DNA of 64,000 nucleotides from Kitasatospora sp044457565. Lineage in GTDB: Bacteria; Actinomycetota; Actinomycetes; Streptomycetales; Streptomycetaceae. This document shows, piece by piece, positions 43,951 to 52,315 of this stretch (position 1 is its first letter; every line of letters starts with the position of its first letter). The notes under the pieces were generated by a model. The model made no database searches. It saw nothing but the letters and a program-made list of their open reading frames with translations, and was not told the origin of the DNA. The DNA is taken from assembly GCF_044457565.1 (NCBI RefSeq), contig NZ_JBITGZ010000030.1, positions 1 to 64,000 of the forward strand, in the 5' to 3' direction. The translations under genes were made by a program, and so were the position numbers.

Positions 43951-44364
43951 ATGCAGATCAACAACACACGAATCCTCGCCGCCGCCGACGCCCTCGAGAA
44001 GCTGCTCGCCGATCTCAACCCCGACCCGTTCGACGGCCTGCTGCGCCGCGACGACGCCTACACCATCGTCCTGGCCGCCCTCGGCCACCTGGAAGCGAGC
44101 GGCCAGCGGCGCACCACGGTCGGCGAGCTCCACGCCTTGTCGCGCGTTGTCCCCGGCGGCCAGGTGCTCGGCGGGCACGACCGCCTGATGGCGGTCCTGG
44201 AGCAGGCCGCCGACCATGGCGTGATCCGGCTCGAGCGCGGACAGGTCCACATCGGCGACGCACCGACCGGCGGCTGCCCCGGCCACGTCTGGATGCGCCA
44301 GCTCACCAAGGGCGGCGCAGCGGTGGAGCTGATCGCCATCTCCGGAAAGGGAACACCCACGTGA
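43951..44364 (+). CDS. Hypothetical protein, possible winged helix
   Basis: 137 residues from ATG 43951 behind GAAAGG. Helices ADALEKLLADLNPDPFDGLL, IVLAALGHLEASGQRRTTVG and RLMAVLEQAADHGVIRLERG suggest a winged-helix-like fold. It is the last gene of the transfer operon before a convergent minus-strand operon. No family recognised. Confidence 0.65.
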   Translation: MQINNTRILAAADALEKLLADLNPDPFDGLLRRDDAYTIVLAALGHLEASGQRRTTVGELHALSRVVPGGQVLGGHDRLMAVLEQAADHGVIRLERGQVHIGDAPTGGCPGHVWMRQLTKGGAAVELIAISGKGTPT

Positions 44365-44402
44365 GCAGTGATGACGCCGTCTAGATGACGTGCAGTCCCC
44401 GC

Positions 44403-45533
44403 TTACGTCACGGGCTCACCCAGGAACAGGGACCGAGCGCGGGCACGGAACCCTACATCCAGGCCAGCGCTGCTGACGAGAAAGCCCACAACATCAGCGG
44501 CGCGCTTGGCTGCGACCTCCTCGTACAACCCCCCCATGTCCTCTGGCTTCTCGATGCGCTTGCCGAGTGCAGTGACAGAGGTGGCCAGTTCCAGCATCCG
44601 AAGAGCTGGCAGGACCGCGTCCGGGCGAGTCAAGATCCGGACCACGAGTTCACGCAGGCGCGGGAAGTAGGTCGGGAGGAGCTCGACGTGCACTTCTTCA
44701 GGCAAGGCACCACTCTGCTTGATGCTTTCCAGCAGCTGAGACAGGCCCTGCTTCTCGCGCAGTCCCGCTGCCCCGCCGAACAGATACTCCTGCAGACCTT
44801 GGTCGGGGTTGGCGACATGGGTCGCCCTAATACTCTCCACCGCGTGACTAAGGGAGAGCATGTACAGCCACGCACAGTCGAGTACAAGAGCAAGGTGCTG
44901 GGGGACGCGGGGGTCTAGGTACTCGGCAACGGCAGCAAGCTCATCGACCATCTGCATCGGGTTGCGGTACTGCTCAGTAATCCAGTACGTGAACTCCCGA
45001 TACTCCAAGATCGGCTTGAGGCGTCCGTCCAATCCGCCAAAGGCCCGCAGTACGGCCGTGGCCTTGTCCGGCTGGAACAGCCAAGCGAGCGGCTCAGCGT
45101 CCAGGGCGAGATCGCACGGGTGCAGAGACTCCAGCTGGGTCACTTCCGGGCTGTTCAGCGCGGAGATCCTCAAACGTGACGTTAGCTGCCTGGCTGCTTT
45201 GCTCAGGTCTTTCTCGCGGACCATGTAGGCAGCATCTGCGGCAAAGAAGTCGGCAACACCGCGGACCCAGAACATGCGGTTGGTTGAGCCCTTACTCGAG
45301 GTCTTGCAGTCCACGATGGCACTCTGAAGGCGGAAGCCTCCCCCGATGGTGTACCCGAGGACGTCCAGATCGGTGTAGGCCTCGGGCGCGGTAGAACGGC
45401 GCTGGCGCTGTCCGGACGGTGTAGCCTCCCGCGCGGCTACACTCCGCAGCTGCACGTCCAGACGGGTTGTGTAGCCCATCCTCCACAGCAGCCGACGCGA
45501 AGCCACCTTGAGTCCAAGGTCGAGTTCAGTCAT
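44403..45533 (-). CDS. PD-(D/E)XK nuclease-like protein of an unrecognised two-gene operon
   Basis: 376 residues from ATG 45533 overlapping the upstream stop by 4 bp. The nuclease signature is EAYTDLDVLG (51-60) and then IVDCKTSSKG (73-82): D57 followed by D75-x-K77, the classic metal-binding layout. The N-terminus (KVASRRLLWRMGYTTRLDVQ) is typical of restriction-endonuclease-fold proteins. The rest is helical (REFTYWITEQYRNPMQMVDE, LQEYLFGGAAGLREKQGLSQ) and unassigned. It is less GC-rich than the flanking transfer genes, consistent with acquisition. I do not recognise the system; defence is the best inference. Confidence 0.7.
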   Translation of the reverse strand: MTELDLGLKVASRRLLWRMGYTTRLDVQLRSVAAREATPSGQRQRRSTAPEAYTDLDVLGYTIGGGFRLQSAIVDCKTSSKGSTNRMFWVRGVADFFAADAAYMVREKDLSKAARQLTSRLRISALNSPEVTQLESLHPCDLALDAEPLAWLFQPDKATAVLRAFGGLDGRLKPILEYREFTYWITEQYRNPMQMVDELAAVAEYLDPRVPQHLALVLDCAWLYMLSLSHAVESIRATHVANPDQGLQEYLFGGAAGLREKQGLSQLLESIKQSGALPEEVHVELLPTYFPRLRELVVRILTRPDAVLPALRMLELATSVTALGKRIEKPEDMGGLYEEVAAKRAADVVGFLVSSAGLDVGFRARARSLFLGEPVT

Positions 45534-46810
45534 CGGGCCCGTCCCCTTCCGAGGGCCGCATCCACGACGCTCTGCCACTGCTTGGGACTGACTGGAGCCT
45601 TAATGCGTGTCCGGTGCATGGTCTGCATGGGCGCCATAAATGGCTGTCCCAAGGCCAGCGCCTGCCGTGCCTGTTCGTCGCCAACGCGGCCATCTAGTTG
45701 CTCGCCGAAGGTGATCAAGTCACGGGCGATGCGCAATGCTTCGCGGTTGTCAGGCGTGTCGATGAACCTGGGGGTTACCCAGTTGCCGCCCGGCTTCAGG
45801 TCCGGATCGAACCTGATCAGGCCTGCTCGGTGCACCAATCGGTACTGCCGTTCATGGGAATCGTGCGGATTCAGGAACCCCCGATTGGGGTCGAGCAGCT
45901 TGTTGATGACGTCTACCAAGGCGTCCGGCGGAAGATTGGTCGCCCCTCCGAAATGCTGCCCGCATCGAAGGCAGGCCAGGAGCGCGAGTGCCTTCTCTAG
46001 AACCGGCTTTCGGCTGCGCAGCAGCTCTTGATCGAGGCTGTATGGCAGTGCCGCGAACGGCTGCAGCGTGTGGTTCGGCAGCTCCACCGCAGGCGCTAGG
46101 AGGAGGCCTCGCGAGATCGCGTCCTGCAGAAGCGGCTGATGGTCTCCGACCGGGAGACCCTGTTCGCCGCGCACGGCCGCGAATGCCTGCGCGAGTTCGT
46201 CTGCACCGTGATCGCGAACCAACTCGGCTATGACCTGTGGGTTCTCGAAGCCGAAGAACGGCGAGTAGAGCACGTCACCGTCGGGAACCTGAATCCGCTT
46301 GACGAGTCCCGACCGCTCGCCGACCTCCAGCAGGCTGGGCAGCCGTGCAGAGTCCAGGCCGACCTTGCTGGCGGCTTCCTCTTCTGGCACTGGCCCATCA
46401 GCCAAGTAGTCGACAAGGAGGACCATCTGCTCCTCAGTCTCCGAGGGCTCACGATCCCGCCATGCCTGCCCGAGCTTCGCGTACAAGTCGTCGTAGTACG
46501 GGACGCTCTCGGTAAACCGGGTGATCTTGCCGCCCGAGCGCTGCACCCCCTCAACGAACCCCACATCTTCCAGCGCAAGGACAACCTGATCGAACGCGAA
46601 CACGCTAACGTCTAGTTGCTCTGCCGCCACAGCGCGCAGGGCTTGGGCGTTATCGATCACCTCCTGGCCGCGGACTAGGGCAGCCAGACTGGCAGCCATA
46701 CCGATCAACTGGGTGTCCGCCAGCGGCGTCAGCGAGCCAGAATTTGGGTCCACGTTCCGCAGCCCGGCATGCACGTCCTGGCAACGCAGCCCCTCGTCGA
46801 ACTCTTCCAC
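45530..46810 (-). CDS. Winged-helix-like partner of the PD-(D/E)XK protein
   Basis: 426 residues from a GTG at 46810 after AAGGGGA. It seems to hold tandem small helical/winged-helix modules: IDNAQALRAVAAEQLDVSVF, FAFDQVVLALEDVGFVEGVQ; then LLVDYLADGPVPEEEAASKV, LPSLLEVGERSGLVKRIQV; then a later GLIRFDPDLKPGGNWVTPRF. C288-LRC-x-Q resembles a partial zinc site. Such a protein could bind DNA and position the nuclease or sense invading DNA. No family is recognised. Confidence 0.65.
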   Translation of the reverse strand: MEEFDEGLRCQDVHAGLRNVDPNSGSLTPLADTQLIGMAASLAALVRGQEVIDNAQALRAVAAEQLDVSVFAFDQVVLALEDVGFVEGVQRSGGKITRFTESVPYYDDLYAKLGQAWRDREPSETEEQMVLLVDYLADGPVPEEEAASKVGLDSARLPSLLEVGERSGLVKRIQVPDGDVLYSPFFGFENPQVIAELVRDHGADELAQAFAAVRGEQGLPVGDHQPLLQDAISRGLLLAPAVELPNHTLQPFAALPYSLDQELLRSRKPVLEKALALLACLRCGQHFGGATNLPPDALVDVINKLLDPNRGFLNPHDSHERQYRLVHRAGLIRFDPDLKPGGNWVTPRFIDTPDNREALRIARDLITFGEQLDGRVGDEQARQALALGQPFMAPMQTMHRTRIKAPVSPKQWQSVVDAALGRGRAR

Positions 46811-47041
46811 TAAGTCCCCTTACCCGTGCTCAACTGCGGCGGCCTCAGCTACTCGCCCTCTTGCGAGTCTGATGGCTTCTACTCGTCCAGCGCCTTCGTC
46901 GCCGAGGGTTCTCCGGAGCCCCGATGGGCACCGTAGTCACCGGCGTTGCTCCGGGCTGTGATGTGACGAGCATGCTCCTGCGGGGAGATGCCGATGCGTT
47001 GCGGAACCCCTGAGATGCCGCCACGCCGTTAACAATGTGAC

Positions 47042-47752
47042 TTGTATCACCTGACTATGCGTCATGTCACACGGAATGCGACATCACGCTCGCAATGGCT
47101 CGACCGTTCCATTGCTGCTCCAGCGGCCTGGTATCGGACTCGGCTTGCGTGGGACACGGTGAATGCCGGAACAAGGCTGGGCGACGACCTGCTCGTCACC
47201 AACCGCAAGCTCGGCGCGGCCTGCTACATCGACGACCGCGCCCTGCGGTTCACCGACTGGGCCCTCGCCCTTCCCGAGGCGATGCGCGCGATCGGCCTGA
47301 CCCCGGAGCCCGCCAGCCCCGCCCCCGCCCTGCCGGCCCTGACCGTCCGACAGCCATGGCTCGCCGCGATCCTCACCGGCGACAAGACCACCGAGAACCG
47401 ATCCTGGCCGACCAAGCACCGCGGACCGATCGCCCTGCACGCCGCCCGCGCCCTCAGCCGCGACGGTCAGGCCGACCCGCTCGTCCAGGCCGTCCTTGCC
47501 CGCCCCCACGCGCCCGCCCTCACCACCGGCGCCATCGTCGCCACCGCCCGCATCACCGACTGCCACCAGGACACCGGCTGCTGCCGGCCCTGGGGACAGC
47601 CCGGCCTGTGGCACTGGACCCTCACCGACGTCCGGCCCCTCACCGAGCCGATCCCCGCCACCGGCAGGCTCGGCCCCTGGCAGCCGGACCCCGGCCCGCA
47701 CGCCGTGCTCCACCGCCACCAGGCCGCCACCGCTCCCCTCACACTCCGCTGA
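47042..47752 (+). CDS. ASCH-domain protein with probable truncated HAD-like N-terminus
   Basis: 236 codons. The first ~25 have no clear start signal or homology. Residues 30-80 (YRTRLAWDTVNAGTRLGDDL, CYIDDRALRFTDWALALP) look like the C-terminal end of a HAD/polynucleotide-phosphatase-like domain (CYIDDRALRF) whose catalytic N-terminus is missing. Residues 95-236 are an ASCH domain: ALTVRQPWLAAILTGDKTTE, WPTKHRGPIALHAARAL, VATARITDCHQDTG. ASCH proteins bind or process RNA. The gene may be a 5'-truncated remnant. Confidence 0.6.
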   Translation: MYHLTMRHVTRNATSRSQWLDRSIAAPAAWYRTRLAWDTVNAGTRLGDDLLVTNRKLGAACYIDDRALRFTDWALALPEAMRAIGLTPEPASPAPALPALTVRQPWLAAILTGDKTTENRSWPTKHRGPIALHAARALSRDGQADPLVQAVLARPHAPALTTGAIVATARITDCHQDTGCCRPWGQPGLWHWTLTDVRPLTEPIPATGRLGPWQPDPGPHAVLHRHQAATAPLTLR

Positions 47753-47880
47753 ACCGCCCGCCCGCCCGGCCGCGTGCACCACCGCGCGGCCGGGCAGGTC
47801 TGGAGCGCGTCACCCCCTGCCCGCCCCCCGAAGGACATCTTCGTGACCACTGCGCCCACCGCTGCCACCCAGAACACAGC

Positions 47881-47919
47881 GCAGAAGGCCCGCACCGGCT
47901 ACCGGTGCGGGCCTTCTGC
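47881..47919. terminator. Strong hairpin terminator
   Basis: An 18-bp perfect stem (47881-47898 with 47902-47919) with a cta loop is followed by tttct. It sits between the convergent ASCH and parB genes and could serve both. Confidence 0.85.
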
Positions 47920-47925
47920 GTTTCT

Positions 47926-47968
47926 GAAGTGCTGACAACTGTCAGCACTTCGTTCGATCCATTCGAAC
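47926..47968. promoter_or_regulatory. Palindromes downstream of parB, candidate parS
   Basis: Positions 47926-47951 form a 26-bp palindrome (gaagtgctgaca-ac-tgtcagcacttc). Directly after it, gttcga-tccat-tcgaac covers 47952-47968. Both are distinct from the GC-rich terminator and abut the parB 3' end. Centromere function is inferred from position. Confidence 0.5.
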
Positions 47969-48070
47969 GGGGTTGGTCGGTTCCTACCGGCCCCTGCCGG
48001 GTCGGACTCGGTCGAGCGGCACGGCCCGTTGCGCGCGGGCCTCGAAGTCCGCCTCCGCCGACGGGCCCTT

Positions 48071-49072
48071 TCACTCCACTCGCGACAACAGCCGCTCCGC
48101 CACTGCGTGCAGGACGTCGGGGGGCAGGTGCTCGGCGAGTGCGTCTGCCAGGTTGTCCGGGCCAGCTGTGAGGCGCACCAGCTCCTGGACGGCGCCAGCG
48201 ATAGCTTCGGGCGGCGCGGCGGAGTTAACGCCGTTAACTACTTCATGTGATGAAGTAATTGTGGATGTCGAGGTGCTCGCCGAGTTAACGGCGTTAACTC
48301 CTTCATGTGCTGAACCATTTTTCCGGGGGACGACCTGAGCGGCTTCCCGCGGCTTGCGCGGGGGCTTCACCCGGGCGAGAGCCGCAGCGGCTTCGGCTCG
48401 CTGGACATCCTTGTCGCGGATGCGGCCGATCCGCCGGCCGTCCTCGACACTCAGCTCCTTCGAGTCAACCTTCTCCCGCAGGTCGTCGGGCAGACCCAGG
48501 AGCGCCAGACGCTGCGACACCCACGCCGACGACTTCTGGAGCCGCGCGGCGACGGCTTCCTGCGTGTCGTGGACTTTCAGCAGTTCCTGGATTGCCTTGG
48601 CTTGGTCGATCGGCGGCACATCCACGCGGTGGATGTTCGCGATCAGTGCGCTCTCCAGTAGATCGTGCGCGCTGGCCGCCAAGGCGTCGTTGGCATAGAT
48701 CTCCAGGCCTGTCATGCCCGCGAGCGGAGCGGCGGCCAGGCGCCGATTGCCGTCGATGACGACGTACTGAACCTGGGGGTCGAACTTCTCCGCGGTCTGC
48801 GGGTGCACGGCAAGAAAGGCCGGCAGGGACACCACGGCGACGGGCTGGAGCTGGCCCCGCGCCGCGAGCGACTCGGCCGTCTCCTCAACGTCCGTCAGCT
48901 CCTCGCGTGGGTTGTAGGGATTGTGGGCCAGCAGCGCGAGCTCCACGCTGGCCGGCGGCCGCTTGCCCTGCCCCGCCTTGATCTCCTGGCGGGTCCGTAC
49001 CCGGCGGGGCCGCTCCTCCTCCTGTTCCTCGTCGATGCTGAAGCCACGAGTCACACGCTGGGCCGGCGTCAT
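48071..49072 (-). CDS. parB: ParB-family partition protein
   Basis: 333 residues from ATG 49072 overlapping parA by 4 bp. The N-terminal domain carries LLAHNPYNPREELTDVEETA, ESLAARGQLQPVAVVSLPAF and the GNRR-type loop VIDGNRRLAAAPLAG, the CTP-binding core of ParB. The central helix-turn-helix is TQEAVAARLQKSSAWVSQRL. The C-terminal dimerisation part (IAGAVQELVRLTAGPDNLAD) is preceded by a linker whose coding DNA contains the repeated palindromes at 48222-48314. With ParA it should segregate the replicon. Confidence 0.9.
   Translation of the reverse strand: MTPAQRVTRGFSIDEEQEEERPRRVRTRQEIKAGQGKRPPASVELALLAHNPYNPREELTDVEETAESLAARGQLQPVAVVSLPAFLAVHPQTAEKFDPQVQYVVIDGNRRLAAAPLAGMTGLEIYANDALAASAHDLLESALIANIHRVDVPPIDQAKAIQELLKVHDTQEAVAARLQKSSAWVSQRLALLGLPDDLREKVDSKELSVEDGRRIGRIRDKDVQRAEAAAALARVKPPRKPREAAQVVPRKNGSAHEGVNAVNSASTSTSTITSSHEVVNGVNSAAPPEAIAGAVQELVRLTAGPDNLADALAEHLPPDVLHAVAERLLSRVE
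48222..48314. repeat. Pair of 33-bp direct repeats with GTTAAC palindromes inside parB
   Basis: Near-identical 33-bp units start at 48222 and 48282, 60 bp apart. Each has gttaac-gcc/ggc-gttaac dyad symmetry followed by cttcatgtg(a/c)tgaa, another inverted repeat. They are AT-richer than the surrounding gene and encode a Val-Asn-rich linker (EGVNAVNSA, HEVVNGVNSA), so the DNA sequence seems to be what is conserved. Candidate ParB binding sites. Confidence 0.65.
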
Positions 49073-50217
49073 GCCGCGATCTCCTTCGCCAGGTCGCGCA
49101 TCGCCTGCGCGTGCTCGCTGTCGGGGGCGTACTCCAGCAGCGGGATCTCGCCGTCGGAGGCCTCCCGGCCGTCCTTGAGATCACCGATGACCAGCAGCAC
49201 TCCCGGGTTGGTCGCCTTCTCCCACTGCTTCTTGTTCTCCTTTACCAGCTTCCCGCGGCGGCTGTCGTAGGCGTTGATGACCAGCCCCAGGTAGTCGATG
49301 GAGATCCGACCCTTCTTGCACAGGTCGGCGATCTGCTGGCTCAGCAGGCGGAAAGCCCGGTGGGAGGCCTTGTTGGCCCAAACCGGCGTGATGACCCCGG
49401 AGCGGTCGGCCAGCTCGCCCTCGCGCCGGCGCACGTAGTACAGGGCGGTGTCCATGTTCAGGCCCAGGCTGGGCGGGCCGTCGATGATGATGACGTCGTA
49501 GTCGTCCTCCAGCGGCTCCAGCGCACGCTCCAACGCGCTCTCGCTGAAGCCGACCCGGGAGAGGTGCACGTCCATCAGGAAGGCGTCGTCGGATGCGGGA
49601 AGGACGTGGAGCCGGCCGCCGAACCGATCATGCTCCAGCGCCACCAGCAGGTCATGGATGTCACCCTTGGCGGTACCGTCCAGGTGCATGAGGAGCGTCT
49701 CGCGCTCGTCGTCGTACATCACGTCTTCGAGCCCGAGCTCAGCCGTCAGGTGACCCTGGGGGTCGTAGTCGACGATCAGGACCCGCTGCCCCTTCTCCGC
49801 CAGCGCCTGGGAGAGCCCGGAGGCGACGAACGTCTTGCCGACCCCGCCCTTCTGATTGGCGATGATGAGGCGGATCACCGGCTGAGCCACCAGCGGCGTA
49901 CTCGGCGATGGGTGGCTCTCCAGCCAGAGCGTCAGCGCCTGCGCCAGCCCCTGGACGTAGGTGACCCCCCGGTCGGTGCAGGCCTCCTTGAACCGGTCCG
50001 GCTCCCCGGGGGACAGAAACGTGCCCCAGACCTTCGCGCCGTCTGTGTCCACCGTGGGCGGCGCTGGCGCCTCGTACCAGGCGCGGATCGCGTGCTCGGT
50101 CGCGTCCTGAATGTCCAGTCCATGCTCAAATGCACGGATCTTGATCTGGCGCCGCAACTGCGGCGGCAGAGAAGTGATTAGCTTCTCTCGTTTCTGATTG
50201 ACCATAGGGCTGCTCAT
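49069..50217 (-). CDS. parA: ParA-family partition ATPase with N-terminal RHH-like modules
   Basis: 382 residues from ATG 50217 (50205 possible). A TAGTAAT box about nine bases upstream suggests leaderless expression. Residues 8-48 (REKLITSLPPQLRRQIKIRA) and 63-101 (VWGTFLSPGEPDRFKEACTD) look like ribbon-helix-helix modules. The ATPase follows: Walker A KGGVGKT (123-129), VLIVDYDPQGHLTAELG, IIIDGPPSLGLNMDTALYYV and VWANKASHRAF. N-terminal DNA-binding modules let ParA repress its own operon. Its stop overlaps parB. Confidence 0.9.
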   Translation of the reverse strand: MSSPMVNQKREKLITSLPPQLRRQIKIRAFEHGLDIQDATEHAIRAWYEAPAPPTVDTDGAKVWGTFLSPGEPDRFKEACTDRGVTYVQGLAQALTLWLESHPSPSTPLVAQPVIRLIIANQKGGVGKTFVASGLSQALAEKGQRVLIVDYDPQGHLTAELGLEDVMYDDERETLLMHLDGTAKGDIHDLLVALEHDRFGGRLHVLPASDDAFLMDVHLSRVGFSESALERALEPLEDDYDVIIIDGPPSLGLNMDTALYYVRRREGELADRSGVITPVWANKASHRAFRLLSQQIADLCKKGRISIDYLGLVINAYDSRRGKLVKENKKQWEKATNPGVLLVIGDLKDGREASDGEIPLLEYAPDSEHAQAMRDLAKEIAA

Positions 50218-50439
50218 GTGGCCGAACATTACTAGGTCCACCTGCTGGGTAGGAGTAGCCGCACCTGGGGCGACGGAGTGAAGGCCGCCCGACCGCCCGG
50301 CTCCCGGCCTTGAGCCAGGGCTTTTCATTGCCCCGGCCATGCACTCCGGAGGGCCGACTCCTTCTCCGCGAAGTACCCACCGCCCACGCGTAGGACGTGG
50401 TCCAATGCGTGGGCGGCGAACTGGCAGGGGGAGTGAGCG

Positions 50440-50877
50440 GTGTCGTGGAAAGAGGCGGTCCAGTCGGTCCTGCGGGTCCTGGTCGACCAGGGCACCAAGT
50501 ACCCGGACCCCTATCTGGAGCTGCTGCGCGTCGGAGTTGAGCACGATGACATCGACGCCAACGACGTGACGGTGACGCTAGTTCTGGACGGCGCGATCGT
50601 CACCGGCACCGTCGTGTCCCTCGATGTGTGGGAGCGCCTGTTCCTACGCCAGCTCGACGACCACGACTCCAACCTCCGCCGAGCCACCAAGACCGCCCTC
50701 GGCCACCTGGACGACACGGCCGACGAAGGCCGGCGCCGACGCGAACCCGCCCGGCCCTTCCTTCACCTGCGCGACGTCACCTACCGCTCAGGCCGTTCCA
50801 CCCACATCCTGCCGACCTGGCGCGGCCCTATCGACGCGATCAGCGGCTGGACCCTCGGCGGACCCGACCAGGATTGA
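50440..50877 (+). CDS. Hypothetical protein, faintly GvpU-like
   Basis: 145 residues from a GTG at 50440, preceded by GGGGGAG. A helix (WKEAVQSVLRVLVDQGTKYP) and a strand-rich core (ANDVTVTLVLDGAIVTGTVV, SLDVWERLFLRQLDD) recall GvpU accessory proteins of gas vesicle clusters, but no gas vesicle genes are present. Divergent from parA. Function unknown. Confidence 0.6.
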   Translation: MSWKEAVQSVLRVLVDQGTKYPDPYLELLRVGVEHDDIDANDVTVTLVLDGAIVTGTVVSLDVWERLFLRQLDDHDSNLRRATKTALGHLDDTADEGRRRREPARPFLHLRDVTYRSGRSTHILPTWRGPIDAISGWTLGGPDQD

Positions 50878-50946
50878 GCGGCCAGGGCATCCGGAGATTC
50901 CCGGGTTCGGCTGACGGCCACCGCGTTGCGCGCCAGGCTGTCCTTC

Positions 50947-51867
50947 GTGATCACACTTCCACCCGTGCCCCCGCATATCGCCGGCCTCCCCTGCGATGAC
51001 CGCGGCTACCCCGTACCGGCCGAGAATCCCTGGGTCGACGGGGAGCCGAGCCTCGCCCTCCAGGACTTCCACCGCTCCGGGACCCTGTGGGCGGACGCAC
51101 GCTGCGCCATGTGCGGGTTCAAGATCCCGCCCCAGGAGGCGAAGTACCGGCTGTTCTCCGAGGACGAGATTGGCCCCACCATCCGCCACAACCGCGCCAC
51201 CCGCTTCGACGGTCCCGGGCACCGCGCGTGCATGATCTTCGCCGCGATGGTCTGCCCGTTCTTCACCGCCCCCGGCTCACCTCGAACCCAGGGCGAGCTC
51301 CGGGGCCGCCGGCGCGGGGCCTCTGCCGCCCTGATCGGCTTCCAGACGGTCTACCTTGCCGTGCGGGGCGAGCCCGAGACGACCCGCCTCCCGGACGGCT
51401 CGGACGGCCGTCGCCTCGTCGGTCCACACGCTCGCCACGCCGTCCTTCGCGACCTTGTCCGCCAGCCTGGTGCCGGTGATCCGGGCGGTTCGGCCGTGCC
51501 TCGGCATGCGGCCCGCTGCACTGCGGCTCCGGCGCCGACTCGGGTATGTACAGAAGGGGTGGTTCTCCGCGAAACAAGTCGCCGAGAGCCACCCCTTCCA
51601 GCAGCACCTGGTCTGCGCTTTGTTTTGTTGCTTGGCAGCTCCCAGGGCAGTTCACTGAGAACGGCGGTCAGGCCTATCGTCAGATCGGTCAGTCCTGGAG
51701 TTTCAGAAGAAAGTCGCAGGCGCCTACGACATGCTCGCCGAAGCCGAATTGCCTCCCGAGATTCGTGTATCGGTCGTAGGTGCGGTGGTCGAGCGGGATC
51801 CAGTACCGGGACAGGCAACGCAGGAGCAGTCGGAAGCCGAGGTTGGGATCGACTTCTCGGACGGTGA
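50947..51867 (+). CDS. Hypothetical Cys-containing protein, C-terminus doubtful
   Basis: The reading frame from GTG 50947 gives a well-formed first ~115 residues: HIAGLPCDDRGYPVPAENPW, LQDFHRSGTLWADARCAMCG, HRACMIFAAMVCPFF, similar to small zinc-containing proteins of Streptomyces. After about 51290 the sequence turns Arg/Pro-rich and overlaps antisense a possible toxin fragment and a real minus-strand gene. The true gene is probably truncated by the toxin array, and its real end is unclear. Confidence 0.5.
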   Translation: MITLPPVPPHIAGLPCDDRGYPVPAENPWVDGEPSLALQDFHRSGTLWADARCAMCGFKIPPQEAKYRLFSEDEIGPTIRHNRATRFDGPGHRACMIFAAMVCPFFTAPGSPRTQGELRGRRRGASAALIGFQTVYLAVRGEPETTRLPDGSDGRRLVGPHARHAVLRDLVRQPGAGDPGGSAVPRHAARCTAAPAPTRVCTEGVVLRETSRREPPLPAAPGLRFVLLLGSSQGSSLRTAVRPIVRSVSPGVSEESRRRLRHARRSRIASRDSCIGRRCGGRAGSSTGTGNAGAVGSRGWDRLLGR

Positions 51868-52306
51868 GTTCGAGAGCGGGTACCACGTCCGGAACCGCGG
51901 CGTACGGGTGGGATGTGGTGGCGTCGGCAAGCGCCGGCCCGATGAGGTGGAGCTCTTCGAGTACGGCATCGGTCAGAGCCTGCGGGACCGTTCCAGACGC
52001 CGGGGCCTCAGGTGCGTGGCCGTCGGCGAGCAGTTGTGCCGTGCAGAGTGCTTCGACGTCCTGGAGCCACGTGCGGATGCCGTCCATGCCCACCATGCTC
52101 GAAGCGGCTCGCCACAGTGCCGTCAGTGCCCAGTCGGGCACAGGGTTCTGTAGCAGCCGGAGCGCGTCGTCGCGCAGCCGTCGGACGTCACCCGTGGCCC
52201 AGAGCCGTGCCACCTCGAATGGCGTCTCCTCGACGTCTTGGTGGAACTGCGTGGACAGGCCACTCAGCCCGAAGTCGAAGAGGTCGTCGTTGTTGTCCTC
52301 AGACAT
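51689..52306 (-). CDS. Probable immunity protein of the orphan RNase A-like toxin
   Basis: 205 residues from ATG 52306 after AAGGAGGAAC, a very strong ribosome binding site located at the toxin's stop codon. It is acidic (MSEDNNDDLFDFGLSGLSTQ), helical and soluble (LWRAASSMVGMDGIRTWLQD, DAVLEELHLIGPALADATTS, LGFRLLLRCLSRYWIPLDHR). No family recognised. Immunity is inferred from position directly after a toxin domain, acidic charge and strong translation. Confidence 0.7.
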   Translation of the reverse strand: MSEDNNDDLFDFGLSGLSTQFHQDVEETPFEVARLWATGDVRRLRDDALRLLQNPVPDWALTALWRAASSMVGMDGIRTWLQDVEALCTAQLLADGHAPEAPASGTVPQALTDAVLEELHLIGPALADATTSHPYAAVPDVVPALELTVREVDPNLGFRLLLRCLSRYWIPLDHRTYDRYTNLGRQFGFGEHVVGACDFLLKLQD

Positions 52307-52315
52307 TGTTCCTCC

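Noticed and set aside
50440..50877. Gas vesicle accessory gene gvpU
   Set aside because: Similarity is limited to a short strand-rich core and there are no other gas vesicle genes, so no symbol was given.
51277..51507. Minus-strand frame resembling part of a toxin domain
   Set aside because: Interesting pattern but no start, no catalytic residues and an equally open plus-strand gene; kept only as a mention in a finding.
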